Shown here: in pieces, positions 46,951-60,552 of the stretch
Layout of the letters: each line of letters opens with the position of its first letter
How positions within the stretch are numbered: the stretch's first letter is position 1
Source: Lithospermum erythrorhizon
Lineage: Eukaryota > Streptophyta > Magnoliopsida > Boraginales > Boraginaceae
Reading direction: 5' to 3'
Length of the DNA stretch: 64,000 nt
NCBI GenBank assembly: GCA_019722365.1
Contig: JADFUC010001453.1
Location: 496,001 to 560,000 of the forward strand
The notes under the pieces: model-generated
Told to the model about the DNA's origin: nothing
What the model saw: only the letters and a program-made list of their open reading frames with translations
The model's database searches: none
Position numbers and translations under genes: made by a program

Positions 46951-48299
46951 AAGAAACATGTTCATCAAATTCCAATAACAGGCATATCTTGGAGTTCACT
47001 TTTAAGTGTTTGAAATATTGTAATTAAGCAAGGTGCTTAAAATATATATTCATATCGATGAATTTTGAAGACAAAAATACCGAATATTTTGTATGATATG
47101 TTCGGGTACAATCATGGAAGAACATCAAAACTTTTTTTTATCCAAATTGAGTGTACGCGTTATTATGAATGTGAAACTATTGAAGGTACAACTATATGAA
47201 GCATCTAATTTGATTAATATATTGTAATGATTGTTTCTTATATATATCATAAGAAAAAATCAATTTGCTCATATTCCATTCATTTCAAAATACATGATCA
47301 TTTAAAAAAAATTTATTTTTTTATAATAGATGATTATTTACAATTTTAATATACCTTTTTACAATTCTAATATAATTTTTTACATTTTAAATATAGCTTT
47401 TATAATATTAATTTAATTTTTCATAATATCTTAATAAAACAGTTTCTATTTAAATAATTATTTATTTTAAAAGAGAGAAAGTATTATATATCAAAGTGAG
47501 TAAGATCAGAAAATATTTGGATGTAATTAATTTCTAAATTGGAGATTTATTAATCAACTTCTAGAGTGGACATTCGGAACAATTCCGTACAATTTACAGG
47601 GTGTCATCAAGTTTTCTTTCACTTTCTTGTTGTTACTATTAGGGATGTTTTTGGTTCGTTTAGGTCGGTTTTTTTCAATTCCTATTTTTTGTATGAAATT
47701 GATTCTATCGGTTTTTTAAATACACAAATCATTTCGGTTGAAATTAATTCGGTTTAGTCGGTTGGAAATTAATCGGTATTTAAATGCTTGAGTCAGGTTA
47801 GGTTTGGGTTTATAAATAATATAATATAAAAAAGTTAAGTGATTTTTAAATTAAAATAAAATGTAGCAATTTTAAGCCATAGAATAAAATATAGTGGATA
47901 GTCGTCCAGCCGAATTCAACTGCCCATTTGATTCTTAGCAGTTGTTTTGAACACGCGAAACGATAATAGATATAAACTCACAGCTTGATTACTACTTAAT
48001 GCGCTAATAACATTGATTACTAACGATACTTCCAAGCATTGACTAAATCGTAATTTATTAAAATAGTTATAAGCCAAAAATATCATGAAATATAAACTCT
48101 TTAAATGAAAACTTATATATACTTGGTTTGATTAGGTCGGGTTTCGATGCGATTTATCTTTAAAATAAAATAGAATTAATTTTTGTCGATTCGATTTTCG
48201 CTATCATTTGATTCGATTTCATTTTTTCCCGATCATTAATTAAAGTACGTTTGGTTCGGTCGATTTTTTCGGTTTGAACTAGCAGATAATGGCAATGGC
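46951..48299. other. Intergenic DNA with MITE-like and GGTT-CGGT-rich repeat stretches
   Basis: ERF 3' flank, then a MITE-like region (47264-47495, separate entry). Then come two stretches rich in TTCGGTT/GGTCGG (about 47640-47830 and 48120-48275), which look like ends of a repeat family I cannot name. Confidence 0.4.
47264..47495. mobile_element. Possible MITE
   Basis: The left end ATTCATTTCAAAATACATGA and the right end TTATTTTAAAAGAGAGAAAG are roughly inverted. The interior is a series of tttacaatttt-type AT tracts, typical of degenerate Stowaway-like elements. Confidence 0.35.
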
Positions 48300-50460
48300 C
48301 CATGAATAAACGAAAAAGTAAGTAGTGGATGTAATGCAAAAGAAAGGAATTTTTATTGTTTATGATAAAGGGTTCTGTGATAAAGCCATAGAGGAAAATT
48401 CGCCGATTATGCGGGTTTATCAAATCGAAGGATCATTGCATCTGACTATGATTCTAGCGTTCTTGAGTAGTTTATGAGATATAAACGATTGACTTGATTT
48501 GATTTGGAGCTTGATTTGGCTTGATTTGAAACTTGAGAACGACAGTTTGTTTGAACTTGATTTGAGGTTGAGTTGGCTTGGTTTGATTTGATTTGATTTG
48601 GATAGAACAGTGAGGCAGTTGATTTGGATGGCGGTTGGATAGATGTCACAGTGCTTGATGAACGAGGCTGATGCGGACTTGGATATGGTAAATGAGGCGG
48701 CCTTAGCGGCGTATTCCACTTGTTGGTGTATGGAGCGATCTTGGGCTTGCTCGTGCCAGGGAATTCTTTGAACTTCTGCTATGGGATTTGCTTTGGACAC
48801 CGGTGGTGGGACTTAAATAGCATTTGTATAAGCTATAGGCTTTCGATTGAAACTTTGGGATTTGGTGTTTCACGCTTTTTGTGAGGTGGGACTAGGTGAA
48901 GCGAGAGGCCGCTTGTCTTTGATAAAACTTAGTGCCTTAATATGACAACTTGAATTTGGGATAGAACTTTCAGAGTTTGGTACGTATAAAGGTGACTAAT
49001 GACTGATGTTAAGAGCCCCGGGCGTGCTTGCTGCTTTGTCTTAAAACGGTCTTAACGTTTGTTGTTGTAGAGTGAGACTTGAGGGATATATGGCCGCGTG
49101 GGAGAACACAGTGAATTTGGCCTCGGCTTGATTTAAGCTTTGAAATTCAAATCCTTTGAAAGCACCTCTGACGACACTTAGCGAGAACTTGTTATTTGTA
49201 AGTGATGATCATTTGATATGAAGGTGAATATTGCGGCCTTGTTGGTAATCTTGTCCGGTAGGCAGTGCTAGCCAGCGTGTTTCTACTTCAGACTCAAATT
49301 TTAATTTGGCTTCGAGTTAATTCTGATATACAGGATTTGATAGAATGAAATTGAAATTTATGAGTGTTCGTCCAAGTTTTTTGAATGTCGGGTACGTAGA
49401 GCTTGTCACGAGATATTGGCGTTAACGGCACGGCACCGTCAATTCGTGATTTTTGCTCCCGAACTTGAAGGATTATTGCGTTTGTGCAATAATGCATAAT
49501 TTATTTATTATGGCCCACGCAGGTATTTTCAGTACAGCGTGTGGTGTTTTACGTTGGCGGTCTTGAGATTTAACTTAGAAATTTCAGAGATCATTCTCTG
49601 AATTTTCTTAGGGATTTTGTGTGTTTGAGATGAGATTTTGTGGAGGTTTTTTCTCATTGAATTTCGGTCAAAATGAGGGGGGTATTTATAGGTTTTGGGG
49701 CCTTAAATGCAAAGCTTGTTGATTAGTCAGTTTGATTTTGGCGAGGTGGATCGCGTCTTGGCGTTGAATTTTGAGAGCGAGAATGCGGGCCAGGTCGAAT
49801 AATTTGAAATTTTCTTGGTGGCTAAGTATTAATTTTGGGCTCCTATTTTATGTCCAAGGAAGGTTCCGGGTTCTTTTTTAGGTCAAGCACGTTTTCATAT
49901 TGACCCACGGACGCTTTTGGGCATGATTTTGCGCTAGCGACTTACGGAGTCTTGATTCGGACCACATCGCTTACATGTGCTTTGATTTTGAATACAATAA
50001 CTTGTGGAGTCTTTTATTTTAAACCATGAGAACTTAGCATCTTCGTTTTAAACCCCGTGGTTTATAGATTCTTCGTTTTGAGCCGTGGCCTTGAACGTCA
50101 GTTTGGGCCGATTTTAATCATTAAAATTAAAGGATTTTGAGCCCTAATTTAATTGACGTTTAATACGATCTTTGTTTTCTTGAGGAACCTATTCCGAGTT
50201 CAAACTTAGGTTTAATTAATGCCAGAAACCACTTATTCTTTGAAATCGATTAACTTTCAGGGGAGCGATTTCTGAGAGGAGCCTTGTTCGTCAGGGATTT
50301 GATTTGAATTTAGGGTTTAATGAGAACCAATCGACCATGTGACATTCTTTTAGTGGATTTGGAGCCCTTGGTCTTTGATGTTCTTCTTGAAATTAATTTA
50401 ATTATTTCTTGATAAATTTTCGATGTCTACCGTACATGTTCATAAAACCTCCATTTTGCG
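48300..50460 (-). mobile_element. Probable LTR-retrotransposon-derived block, minus strand
   Basis: This block is distinctly less AT-rich than its flanks. On the minus strand TATAAATA (49690-49683) is followed by a C-rich run and a 5'UTR-like stretch, the layout of an LTR promoter. Downstream on that strand (48800-48420) is one open frame, MSKANPIAEVQRIPWHEQAQ and on, which soon becomes low-complexity Ser/Gln/Lys from TTGATTTGATTTG repeats and is probably not a protein. No partner LTR and no gag/pol were found in the window, so a solo LTR or a truncated element is possible. Confidence 0.35.
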
Positions 50461-53400
50461 TGTTAAAGGTAACTCTTCAAGCTATCCCGCTTTTCATATC
50501 ATACACTACTTGATTATAGGTATAATATAATCCCAATTTATTCATCACATCTGATTTTTATGATAGATAAGTCCATATTTTCTGCGCAGTATTTACTTTT
50601 TAATCTAAAGTGAAGGCTAAAAAGTGATAACTAATTTAGGAAATGAAGAATATTATTTCTACATGGTCAACATGTCCTCATTTTAATGAAAGGAATGCAA
50701 TAAAGAAAATGTGGGTGCAAAGATTTCAATGTAATTTTGATACCATACATCAACATAACATTTTACCGTAACATTCAATTTATTTCTCAAGCCATTTTTA
50801 AAACAACAAAAGTTGACAAAACCTTATTACAGTATATAAAAAAGGTCACGTGATTAATTAATCTTCTTTAACTAGTGAGAAACTAAAGTGTTAAAAGAGT
50901 CTTAACTAATACTCCGTATATATAATACTACCTTATTATTAATTTAATTGACAGACTTGAATAATTACATAATAAAATTTAATTTTATACTCTACGGGAT
51001 TCTTCATTAGCAAATTCATTAATTGATACTTGATAGATATGGTTACATCAAATATTCTTCGGCATGTTGAACTCTTTGTCAGGTGATGAGTACATGATAA
51101 TAAAGATAAGGGGTGATTGAAGTAATATAAGTTATGCAAATCACATATTGTCTCATATGGTTTAACATATTAAATCTAAGTTTTTAGGACGATAGCCAAG
51201 TATATGAATAAATGTGCATTACCATCATATCAGGAAAAGTTGAGTTGATTTGAAAAGAAAAAGAAGGAATCTATCTTTGATTGTTCGAAAATAATTAAAT
51301 CATGTCGGAGTAATTTGTAAGAACAACGGAATTACAAGCTGAAATGAATGTCAATTCACTTGTTGTATTTCTGAATTTAGATGGGGCAATTTTGAGTAGG
51401 TCTATCGATCTCTAATAAGTTTTGCACCCTCAATGCATTATGCATGTCTTGGAAAGCTAAAGTTTACCGTCCTGAATGCACGAGTTAAAAGTATGTAGCC
51501 TAATCTCTTCATCTCAATATCTATAATTCATACTAATAGTTTTAAACAATTATATTATTTTCACTAACTTGTTTAGTTGCACATCACCACCCTACACTCT
51601 ATATATGATTTTAAATATTTATTTGTAACTGATAGAGTAATATATATATTCCACAAATTTGGTCCAGTATTGGGTCACATTTATTAGTTTGAGTAACATA
51701 CCTTAAACTTCCCTCATATTGCGGATTTGTGACTGCACCCGTGATTCTAACGTCAACAAAACCTAACTTCATCATCTTCCGTTGTTGCCTTGTTGGGAGA
51801 TGAATGGAAAAAACAATGACCCGATTAAATTCTGTTTTTGTATCTAGTAATTAAATTCTTGTCCGTTTCAAAAATATATTGGCACGTTTAGAATTTCTTG
51901 AAGAATCCGGGACAAAAACGACAAATGGTAATACTCGTTCAATGTATAGAATATAATATGCATAATGTTGATATCGAGTAGAGTTTTGTTATATCGTAAT
52001 GGATCGTTTCGCATCCAATTCGTGTGTTATTCAAAGTTATGTAAATATTTATGATCGTGTATATTCATTTTGAAGATGTAGTATAGGGTAACTTTATCAC
52101 CAAGGTTGGATAAAATATTTGGATTGGCAACACATCGACTGATATAATTTGATCTATTATAAGACCAAATCACAACTAAAAAATATTTATTGGGATCAAA
52201 TTAACCATTAATTATGTTGTTTGCAGTGGTAAGGTCCATAGTGTTAGAAATTAAATGATATTTTGTTCCTATTTTAAAGATTCACCAATCATCAATAGTT
52301 TCCTTGTCAAAGAATTGAGAAATTATGGACCTAAATAAAATTGTGAGGTTGTAGCAGTTGGACAAATAAAAGGCGTACAATGAATTGTCGGTAACAAGGA
52401 AATTTTGTACTACTTGCACAAAAGATTGGAACAAGCAACGTTCAATTTGTATACTAAGCCAGAGACAATCTGTCACATTGTACTACGAACTAATAAACAA
52501 TTACTTTAATGATCACGATAATCTCAGAACAGATTTTTTATATCCAGAACAAAAATTTGCCCATTTAACTTTGTCCATCTCTTAATCCTATGGATAGACA
52601 TACAACTTTATATTGGCTCATTATCGTACTCTCACCATTATGATTGTTCCAATAATTAGTCTGATATTTTCATGGGCGGACCTAGCATTATAGGAGGATA
52701 TTCACATACATGAATATTCTACATTAAAAAAAGTAGCTTAAAAAATATTGTCATTTAGGACAAGATGGAGGAGTTCCAACTTCCAAGTTAATATATACTT
52801 TTAGATTTCATTTCCTCCAATTCTTTCAAGTCGCATTGAAAATCAAGGAAATTGATGCATTAAAAGGTACCGTCTTGAGTATTGATTAGATTTCGTTAAT
52901 ATTTTAGTAATTGAAATTTGGAATTAAAAGAATTGAAGAGATTACAACTTGAAACGATCCAATTTCGAGAAGCTTCAATGGCTTGGCAGGAAGAAAAAGG
53001 TTTCTATTGCATACAAAATAAAGGGAAAATGTGGGGCGATGTGGAAATGATATGCAAGAGGATCGTAAATCGAAGATCATCAAAGGGAGAATGAGACAAC
53101 TGTCTTTGTCTTTCTTTTTTGAGTTGGAATTACACATGGATGTAAATCACGTAATGCTTTTCTGTTAAATGATGAAGGAAATTAATCTTTATGACTTATG
53201 ATGCTCCATTGCCCCCCATCTACTTATGCTTTCACTATTACTCTTATAAAGTGAGACACAGATTTGTTGAAACGATTCACAACCATAACAAAATATCATA
53301 CAAGATAAGTAGCTCAATGAACATGTATGAAGAAATACATATATACCTATGTTAGGATTATATACTATGTCCTGTATTATTAATCCGTCTATCCTTCTCA

Positions 53401-54857
53401 TCATCTTATTAATTTTAAATTTAAATTGATCTGTTAAAGCTCATATTTGCTTGACATTGCTTATTTTTCGTTTTAAAATGTAAGGCCTACTTAACTTAGT
53501 TCATAATATGCTAAACCGCTAAATTATATGTGCATCAAGCTGTTTGTAAGGACCAATTTGATCCTCTTCCCCAGAGATCTTAGATGAGGGAATCTGGGAG
53601 AGCTACCGGCATGTACGATCCATATTAGATTTGACCAATTGTCCATCTTACTACCTCTACGTTGTTGACAACTCATCTTTGTCTCAATAGAGTCTTTCCA
53701 AAACAGATAAATTTTTAATCTTGTACTAATCGTCTATCTCCATGAAACTACAAGCAATTATATATATTTTTCTCTGAGCTCCAGGGTAGCAAAGCTAGCT
53801 CTTCGTCCTTACCACAAAACTGTAATTGCCAATTTCTCAACTTAAAAAGTAAAATTTATTAATTTCTGAAACATAGGAAACAAAAAATTGACATAAAAGA
53901 ACCATGATTTCAAGCTACGGTGGATTCAGAAAGCCATAGTAATTACTTTTTTGCTTAGTATTCCAAAAACATCAGCATTACCATTTGATGAACTCTTCAT
54001 GAAAGGACATGCACTAGCTAATTAGCCACAACATAAGACATATAATGGAATAGTCATTATGATAAGCCGATAGTGTAAGTCTACTTTGATGTCATTATTA
54101 TCTTATTTTTGTCTTCATGAATCATTAATACTTCACACGCACAACGACTAGTCAAACATTCTTAGGAGTTCAGTTGATAAGGTTAAGAGAGATCAGATAT
54201 ATAAATCAAGAGGAACGAATAGACATTCATTGTCATCTTCCATTGGCCTATAGAAACTGCACCATTCTCACAAAAATCTGATAAGAACTATTTAAATTAA
54301 ACAATAGAGAGCTCAACCAACACTTATTGTTAGGTCATCATCATTGACCTCGTACTAGTTTGAGTATCGAAGTGTCAAGAGCCAAACTTCTCTAATTTTG
54401 TGACATTTTCAGGTATGACAAAATTTCAAAGACAGACCTGGACAATAACTACAAACCTTCAAGGACTCATCAACAGTACCATTTTGTCACCCCCATTTCA
54501 ATTCGGCAATTGACCCCTCCAGAGACATATTGAAGATGACAAGCAACGACCTAGCAACCCATCCGATCTTTTAGTCATCGGCCTATCAATATTCGTTTTC
54601 TCATATATATATTTATTAAATTTGTTTGAATAAACTTAGAGAGATTAGTTTTCTAGTTCACCCCTTTAGAAATTATTATAGTATTTGTTCTGCTATTCAT
54701 GGATAATCATTTAAAAGAAAATTGTTGCATGCCCTCGTTGTGTAAAAATTCTCCTTTATTTTCCTTTTACCTTTTGCATTAAACTTATAACATGCATCGT
54801 GTGGAATCATATGACTGAGATGAGTACATCTCTACATGTAAGAAAACTAAGTATTAG
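50461..54857. other. AT-rich intergenic DNA
   Basis: More than 4 kb without a supportable gene. Short frames such as 52385-52585 (+) and 52904-53137 (-) lack domains and splice support. An ACTCCGTATA motif occurs near 50909. Confidence 0.4.
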
Positions 54858-55043
54858 AGGGTGTTTTGGCTAAGTGTTTTTTTTTGTCAAAATCAATTTA
54901 TAAGTTGATTTGATAAAAAAGAAGTGTTTGACAAATAATTATATGATGTAATTTATAAGTTGAAAGTAACTGATAAGTTGATTTTTAAAAATTTGTAATT
55001 CTGTAGCTTTTTTTCCAACTTATAAGTTAGTTTGGCCAAAGTA
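54858..55043. mobile_element. MITE, hAT-like termini
   Basis: The left end GGGTGTTTTGGCTAAG and the right end GTTTGGCCAAAG are inverted counterparts. Mirrored sub-terminal TTATAAGTTGATTT-type motifs also occur. Same family style as 4633-5037. Confidence 0.5.
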
Positions 55044-58000
55044 TTCTTGGTTATCCTCGATAATTAACTTTTTATCTTATTTATCCTTCATTTAATTGTC
55101 ATAAGAATGCAATTTTTAGTTATCTGGCTTTTTAGCGTTTCTCTTTTATTGAAAAAAAATAAAAAACATATTTTTTTATTATAAAAATATAATTTTTAGT
55201 TATAATTAATTTTTTACTTTCAATTATTAAAATTTCTAATTTATTTATATCATAAAGATAAAAAAAAGTGATATATAAATGAGATAATCTAATAAGTAAT
55301 TTTAAAACTTTCTGTTTATAAATTATTGTCAAGAACATATGAGAAAAAATTTAGATTTATAAATTATGTTAGTACGACAGTCAGAAACAAATTTGATGAC
55401 ATAAATAACTTCTTATAAGTTGGTAAACTATAAGTTAAAAAAAAATAAAGCAACTGACGCCTCTTCATTAATGTGCCACCAGGAAACTAACATGATGCGT
55501 TCACGCGTAATTATTATATTTGAATATTTTAAGCGGCGTAATAAATAAAATGGTGACTATTTAAATAAAATTTATAAATTATTCTTTTTTTGATTTATAT
55601 TATAATTTATTTTACTATTCATAGTTATATGATATCTTATAATTTTTGATAATATAATTTTAATAGTAAATTTAAAAGTTTTGTTACCTTTTTTCCTCTT
55701 GTTTCGAGTTTAATAAAATTACCGTTATGTAATTATATTTTATTGTTAGAAAATATCCCACTTTTCTTTTTAAAAAATCTGACTTTATGTTATTTTGTTA
55801 TTATTAAGCGTCGACACGATTGATTAGTAGTATAAATTATTCATAGTTCTCTTATTGATTTTATTTTATATATATTCATTTTAACATATTTTAATTGATG
55901 GTCGACTTCGATAATATATACCTTGGCTGAATAATATGAGAGAACCTTTTTATGAATTTTTCAATTTTAGTAGCATGGCAATCAATGCATTAGATGTCAT
56001 CTGAAATATGAAATCTCGAATGAATTATATTGAAAATCAATAGAATAAAGATGATATGAAAATCTCGATAGTATATATGTGATTAATGACTTGATAGCAA
56101 AACACCAAAATTTTACGACATAAATACTTGACTTTAATATAAAGGTCGTAAGAAGTCGTTCGAATAGATGATGAGAGAATGCTGGGATTTATGCGTCAGA
56201 TGTTAGAGTAAATAAAGTGAATTATATCACACTTATAATATACGTATTCATACATGCATTTTTTTTAGACCATAAGTATTATTATGACGGTAATATACTC
56301 TTATTAGACATACGTATTATTATTATGACAATATATTCTTTTTTAATTTTTACTAATTACTAATCGATATTAAATGAGTGAATACTAAAGTTTTTTAATT
56401 TTACGTCGTATATTGAATTATTTCTAATTAATTATTAAATACATAGTTTATAGATAAAAGATATTTTTATTTAAGCGTAAAAACTAGCATGTTATATATA
56501 TTATAATAAAAAAAATTAAATTTACGAAATAAAATATCCCAAATCTTTCTCCCTCATATTTAAATTATTGTAAATGCTTGATTGAGTCTTCCTAATTGAC
56601 AAACTTTGCTAAATTTAATCATCGATAAACATAATTTTAATTTGAATAAAATTTAATATCAATATTAAAAGTATATTAAAAATATTATTATTTGATAATT
56701 TTCACCAAATATTATGACAAAAATAAAATATTTGAATTTAGCATTTAATCTATTGAAAAAAACTAAATTTAGCAGCTTGTGATATTGGGGATGAAAGGAG
56801 TATTAGATATATAGCTTGGCCTTTTTTTCGATTGTTAGAAATGTAATCTAGTATGGAGGAAGTATTAGATATGTGAGCTTGACGTTTTTTGATTGTTAGA
56901 ATGTAATACAAGTATCACATAATAATTTAGATATATATTATTTAATAGTAATTTTTTGGATTAGAATTTTTATTTCAACTTTTAATTGAATAATTATCAT
57001 ATAAGTTTTTTTAGTATGAGTGGATTAATTTATTGCATTAAAATGAAATTTAATTATTGTTATGATAAAATTAAAAAAAATTAAAAGGGATATTATATCA
57101 ATCACTTTTATCTGTTGGTAAAGATGTTGATTATTTTTTATATAATTGGATTAAGATGTTAATGAACAGATGATAATTATCATATGTATGAAAGTGATAA
57201 AATTCTTGTACATATTATAAGGGAGTAGATAACTCCAATTATCAAAAATTTAGAACTTATTAATTATTATATATTTTTCCACCAATATATAAAAAAATAT
57301 TATAGTAAAAATAATATAATAATTAGTAATAAAAAAAATAAAAAACATATATCAATTGACATCTATCAATCAAAACATATATATATTCCCACTAACGACT
57401 ATCACATTTTTGTTCAGACAACATAATAATTCGAATCTATCTAAATTTCCTTGGCAGTTCCCTCACTACATACAGATAAGGAAATACCAAGCAAGTTTCC
57501 CAATCAAGAATTAATAGGTACAAAATTAAGTTTCCATTATAAATCTAAACTTCAACTTCATAATAATGTGTAGATATTATTGGACCAATTATGCATTGTT
57601 GTATGAGCAACCAAATTATTGTTGTTTGTTGGCATGAACTCACGATCCAAGTCTATCATGGGTCGTGCATCCAGATAGATAATAAGCAGTATTAATAATT
57701 CTTTTTGCCCAACAACTACCACTTGAAATTAAAATAAAATTCGACTAGATAAATAATCGAATCTAATCAAACTATATATACTAAATTCATCCCGTTTGAC
57801 TCGTTTTAAAGAGATCTCGATGACTCGCTAAATGAAACTTAAAAATGAACTTCAAAATTTAATGACATTCAAAAAATCTATAGAATAATTTAAATGAAAC
57901 ATGTATGTAAGAATTCATTACAACTCAATCTTGCCTACAAACATCAAATAAAAGTTTGTTAGTTTCAAACTCTAAAAAGAATATATGATGACAATATTTT

Positions 58001-58151
58001 AGCAATGTCGTATCGCTAAAGCAAAGAATGGTATGTTTCATGTTTAGAGTGCCTCTAGTAGTTGGAACCATTTTTTTTACAGAGAAGAACTTTACAAGTA
58101 TAGTTAGAAAAACCAGACCATATGGTCTGAAAGACTAAAGAAATATAACTA
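55044..58151. other. Very AT-rich intergenic DNA
   Basis: No supportable gene. It contains long A/T runs and the tandem duplication at 56797-56915. The 3' end is the downstream flank of the GT47 gene, with a probable 3'UTR at about 58020-58151. Confidence 0.4.
56797..56915. repeat. Tandem duplication, about 58-bp unit, two copies
   Basis: AGTATTAGATAT...AGCTTG...TTTTTT...GATTGTTAGAA...ATGTAAT...AGTAT occurs twice head to tail, at about 56798-56854 and 56858-56915, with several small differences. Confidence 0.8.
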
Positions 58152-60552
58152 TCATGATGATGACTGAGGTATCTGTACTTGGTTAAGCCTTTTTAACCAA
58201 ATTGAATGTAATATCATATGGAATAAATCATATCTGATAGGCTCCCGGTTCCAGAGGAAATGCCTCTGCAACATCTTCACATTGTTTTGCATAACCATAT
58301 ATCTTTCCCTTGGAATGTCTAACAAGATCTCCTTTAGTTTTGGGATATCCTTTTCAGCCATGACAACAGAAAAAGCATTCCAGTCAAGAACATCACTAAG
58401 TGGAAGAGCAAAATGATCCGCGATGATAACTGGTACACACTCGTAATATATAGCTTCAACGATCCTAGGACTATTTACCTCAAACCCCATAGGACATAAG
58501 CAATATTTGCTTGATTTCATGTGTTCAGGATAAGACATAAATCTGGCGATTCGGTTTGGCAATTGTGCATAAATCCTCATGTCATCCTCTTTGTCACCCC
58601 AGTGCTGGATCAAATGGTTCCGCACCCTACCATGCCTTTTTCCTGCAAAGAAGGCAAGAATTTCGCGCTCTGATGCTCTCTTGCCCCCGATATTTCTCAG
58701 AGGCCTTCTTGGAGTGCGTATTGATGTTTCTGGTAGGGACACATCATTTTCACTTCTGAAAATTCCTTCGGATTCATCAGCATTGCATAGAGCTTTTATG
58801 GTGTTCATACGAAGCTCCTGATGGCTAACTAGAGTGTAAGACCCCTGCAATTATATACAGAGAAAGGAATATATAAGAGAAACCTGATATGTAAATTGAA
58901 AATCTCAAAGCCACAAAAGTAGTAATATGCTATAGGTTTCACTAGATTCAGGTCCAATCAGGCTGAGTCGTGAATCATGATCGAACAGGAAGAAATTTAT
59001 ATAAAATGTGTATAGATATCTGAGGAGTATATGAAAGTACCCAATCATGACAAGCAACCAGAAAATGATCCCTTCCTTGAGTACGATTCCAGAATGGATA
59101 TTTTGCAGAAAGGTAATTGACATAATCTCGCAAGACGATGGATATTCGCTTAATGTTGCCATTGTCAGGCTTGTATATAACTAACCGCATCTGGTTTGCA
59201 CTATAGGGCAGATAAAACAAGTGAGCCTTCTCTGGATCTGAAGTAGTGAACTTTTGGCTAGACTCGATCAGTTTCATAAACCATCCTTCTGATGCGTAAA
59301 TTCCTTTGAGTATAGGGACATGGAATTTAGGCCTTTGCCCATCTCGATAGACGTAAACCTTAAGTATGAGCTCCATCAACTCATAACTCCTGCACTTGAC
59401 CCACACCATGTTTATGAAAAGTTACCTATTGTCTAATCAGTTGGAAAATAAGGATCTACAAAGAAGTCGAAATTCAACCCCCAAAAAAAAAAATCCTTCT
59501 GAACAAAAAAAGTTCTTCTAGAGTGATCATAAACACTTCAGGATATGAGTATATAGCTTCAGATAAGTGACATAAGCTTTTTCCACCAATAAATTTAATG
59601 TTTGGTTAGAATAGTCCTAGAGAAAGAATCATTATTACCTAACCAGTTGCAAAAGAAACATCCGTAAAGTGGCTGAGATTAGTTGAGGAAAGTTTATGTG
59701 CAGTTCAGGGATTATTTTGACATCAGTATAAAACTTCAGATTACAATGATTAAGCATCTTTGAATTACAAAATCAATGCATAATGCAAGATGATTTGCAA
59801 AAGGGACATGGTTTATCTCTTCTATTTTTTTAAGCAAATAATTCCAATAATTACAGTCTCATGAAAATCCCAGAGAAATGAATGCGCAAGATAAACGAAG
59901 TACATATAAACTAGTAGTACCTCTTAAATTTGGAAACATTGCGGAATAGAGGCGCGTACAGATCTGTTTCATTAATAACCACTGGGGCATTTTCAATTTC
60001 TTTTCTAGCATATACAAGTGCTGCTTCTGGTGCTAAGGATCTTATGAACCTCTGGATATCATAATTTAAGAAATAAATTAGAAAACGAATGACAGGTGGA
60101 CTTGATACATCTACAGAAATTCCTTTAGTATATTAAGAATCCATCACAAAAAAGTTTACCAATAAGCGACTCGGTCTTGGTTGTGGTGGTGGTGGTGGAG
60201 GTGTGGAAGTAAAATCCTCCTCTGACTTCCCTCTACTTCTGGGCATTGTCCTAGGGGTAACATTCTTTTCCACAGTTCCCACGGATTGATCTAGTTCAGG
60301 AGAAGAGCTAATCAAAGGTTCTTCTGAGATGTCGCGTTTATTTTGATCCAACTGGGTCGATAAATCCAAAATTTTGTAGGATACAATGCGTTCAATTGAA
60401 GGAGAATATACCCATCCAGAGAGCGGATAAGGAACTCTAGACATTTGTACAAGAAGGCTACATACTGTAATAATGGAGAAAACAAAGAACACTTTCTTCC
60501 AATCTATTTTGAATAACATTACTACAATCACAGGCTTCAGTAACTTACTCAT
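58152..60552 (-). CDS. Exostosin-family glycosyltransferase (GT47), four exons
   Basis: Exons 60552-60160, 60051-59921, 59389-59041 and 58844-58152 join with consistent phases and GT-AG sites to 521 residues with no stop. The N-terminus is short and cytosolic, followed by a membrane anchor (VFFVFSIITVCSLLVQM, about residues 21-37), so it should be a type II Golgi protein. A Pro-rich stem (PPPPPPQPRPS) precedes the exostosin domain, which starts around KVYVYRDGQRPKFHVP. It includes GIYASEGWFMKLI, AHLFYLPYSANQMR, LVACHDWGSYTL, LAFFAGKRHGRVR, YCLCPMGFEVNSPRIVEAIY and CVPVIIADHFALPLSDVLDW. These are the hallmarks of plant GT47 proteins of the At5g03795/At3g07620-like group, thought to build cell-wall polysaccharides. 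Substrate and linkage cannot be read from sequence. A 5'UTR extends beyond 60552. Confidence 0.93.

Noticed and set aside
48420..48800. Minus-strand frame of 126 residues rich in Ser, Gln and Lys
   Set aside because: Most of it is the translation of TTGATTTGATTTG-type microrepeats; no gag motif or zinc knuckle.
55132..55338. Minus-strand frame rich in Ile, Lys and Phe
   Set aside because: Pure A/T tract translation beside a MITE; no sign of a gene.
58556..58821. Plus-strand frames inside the GT47 gene
   Set aside because: Shadows of GT47 exon 4.
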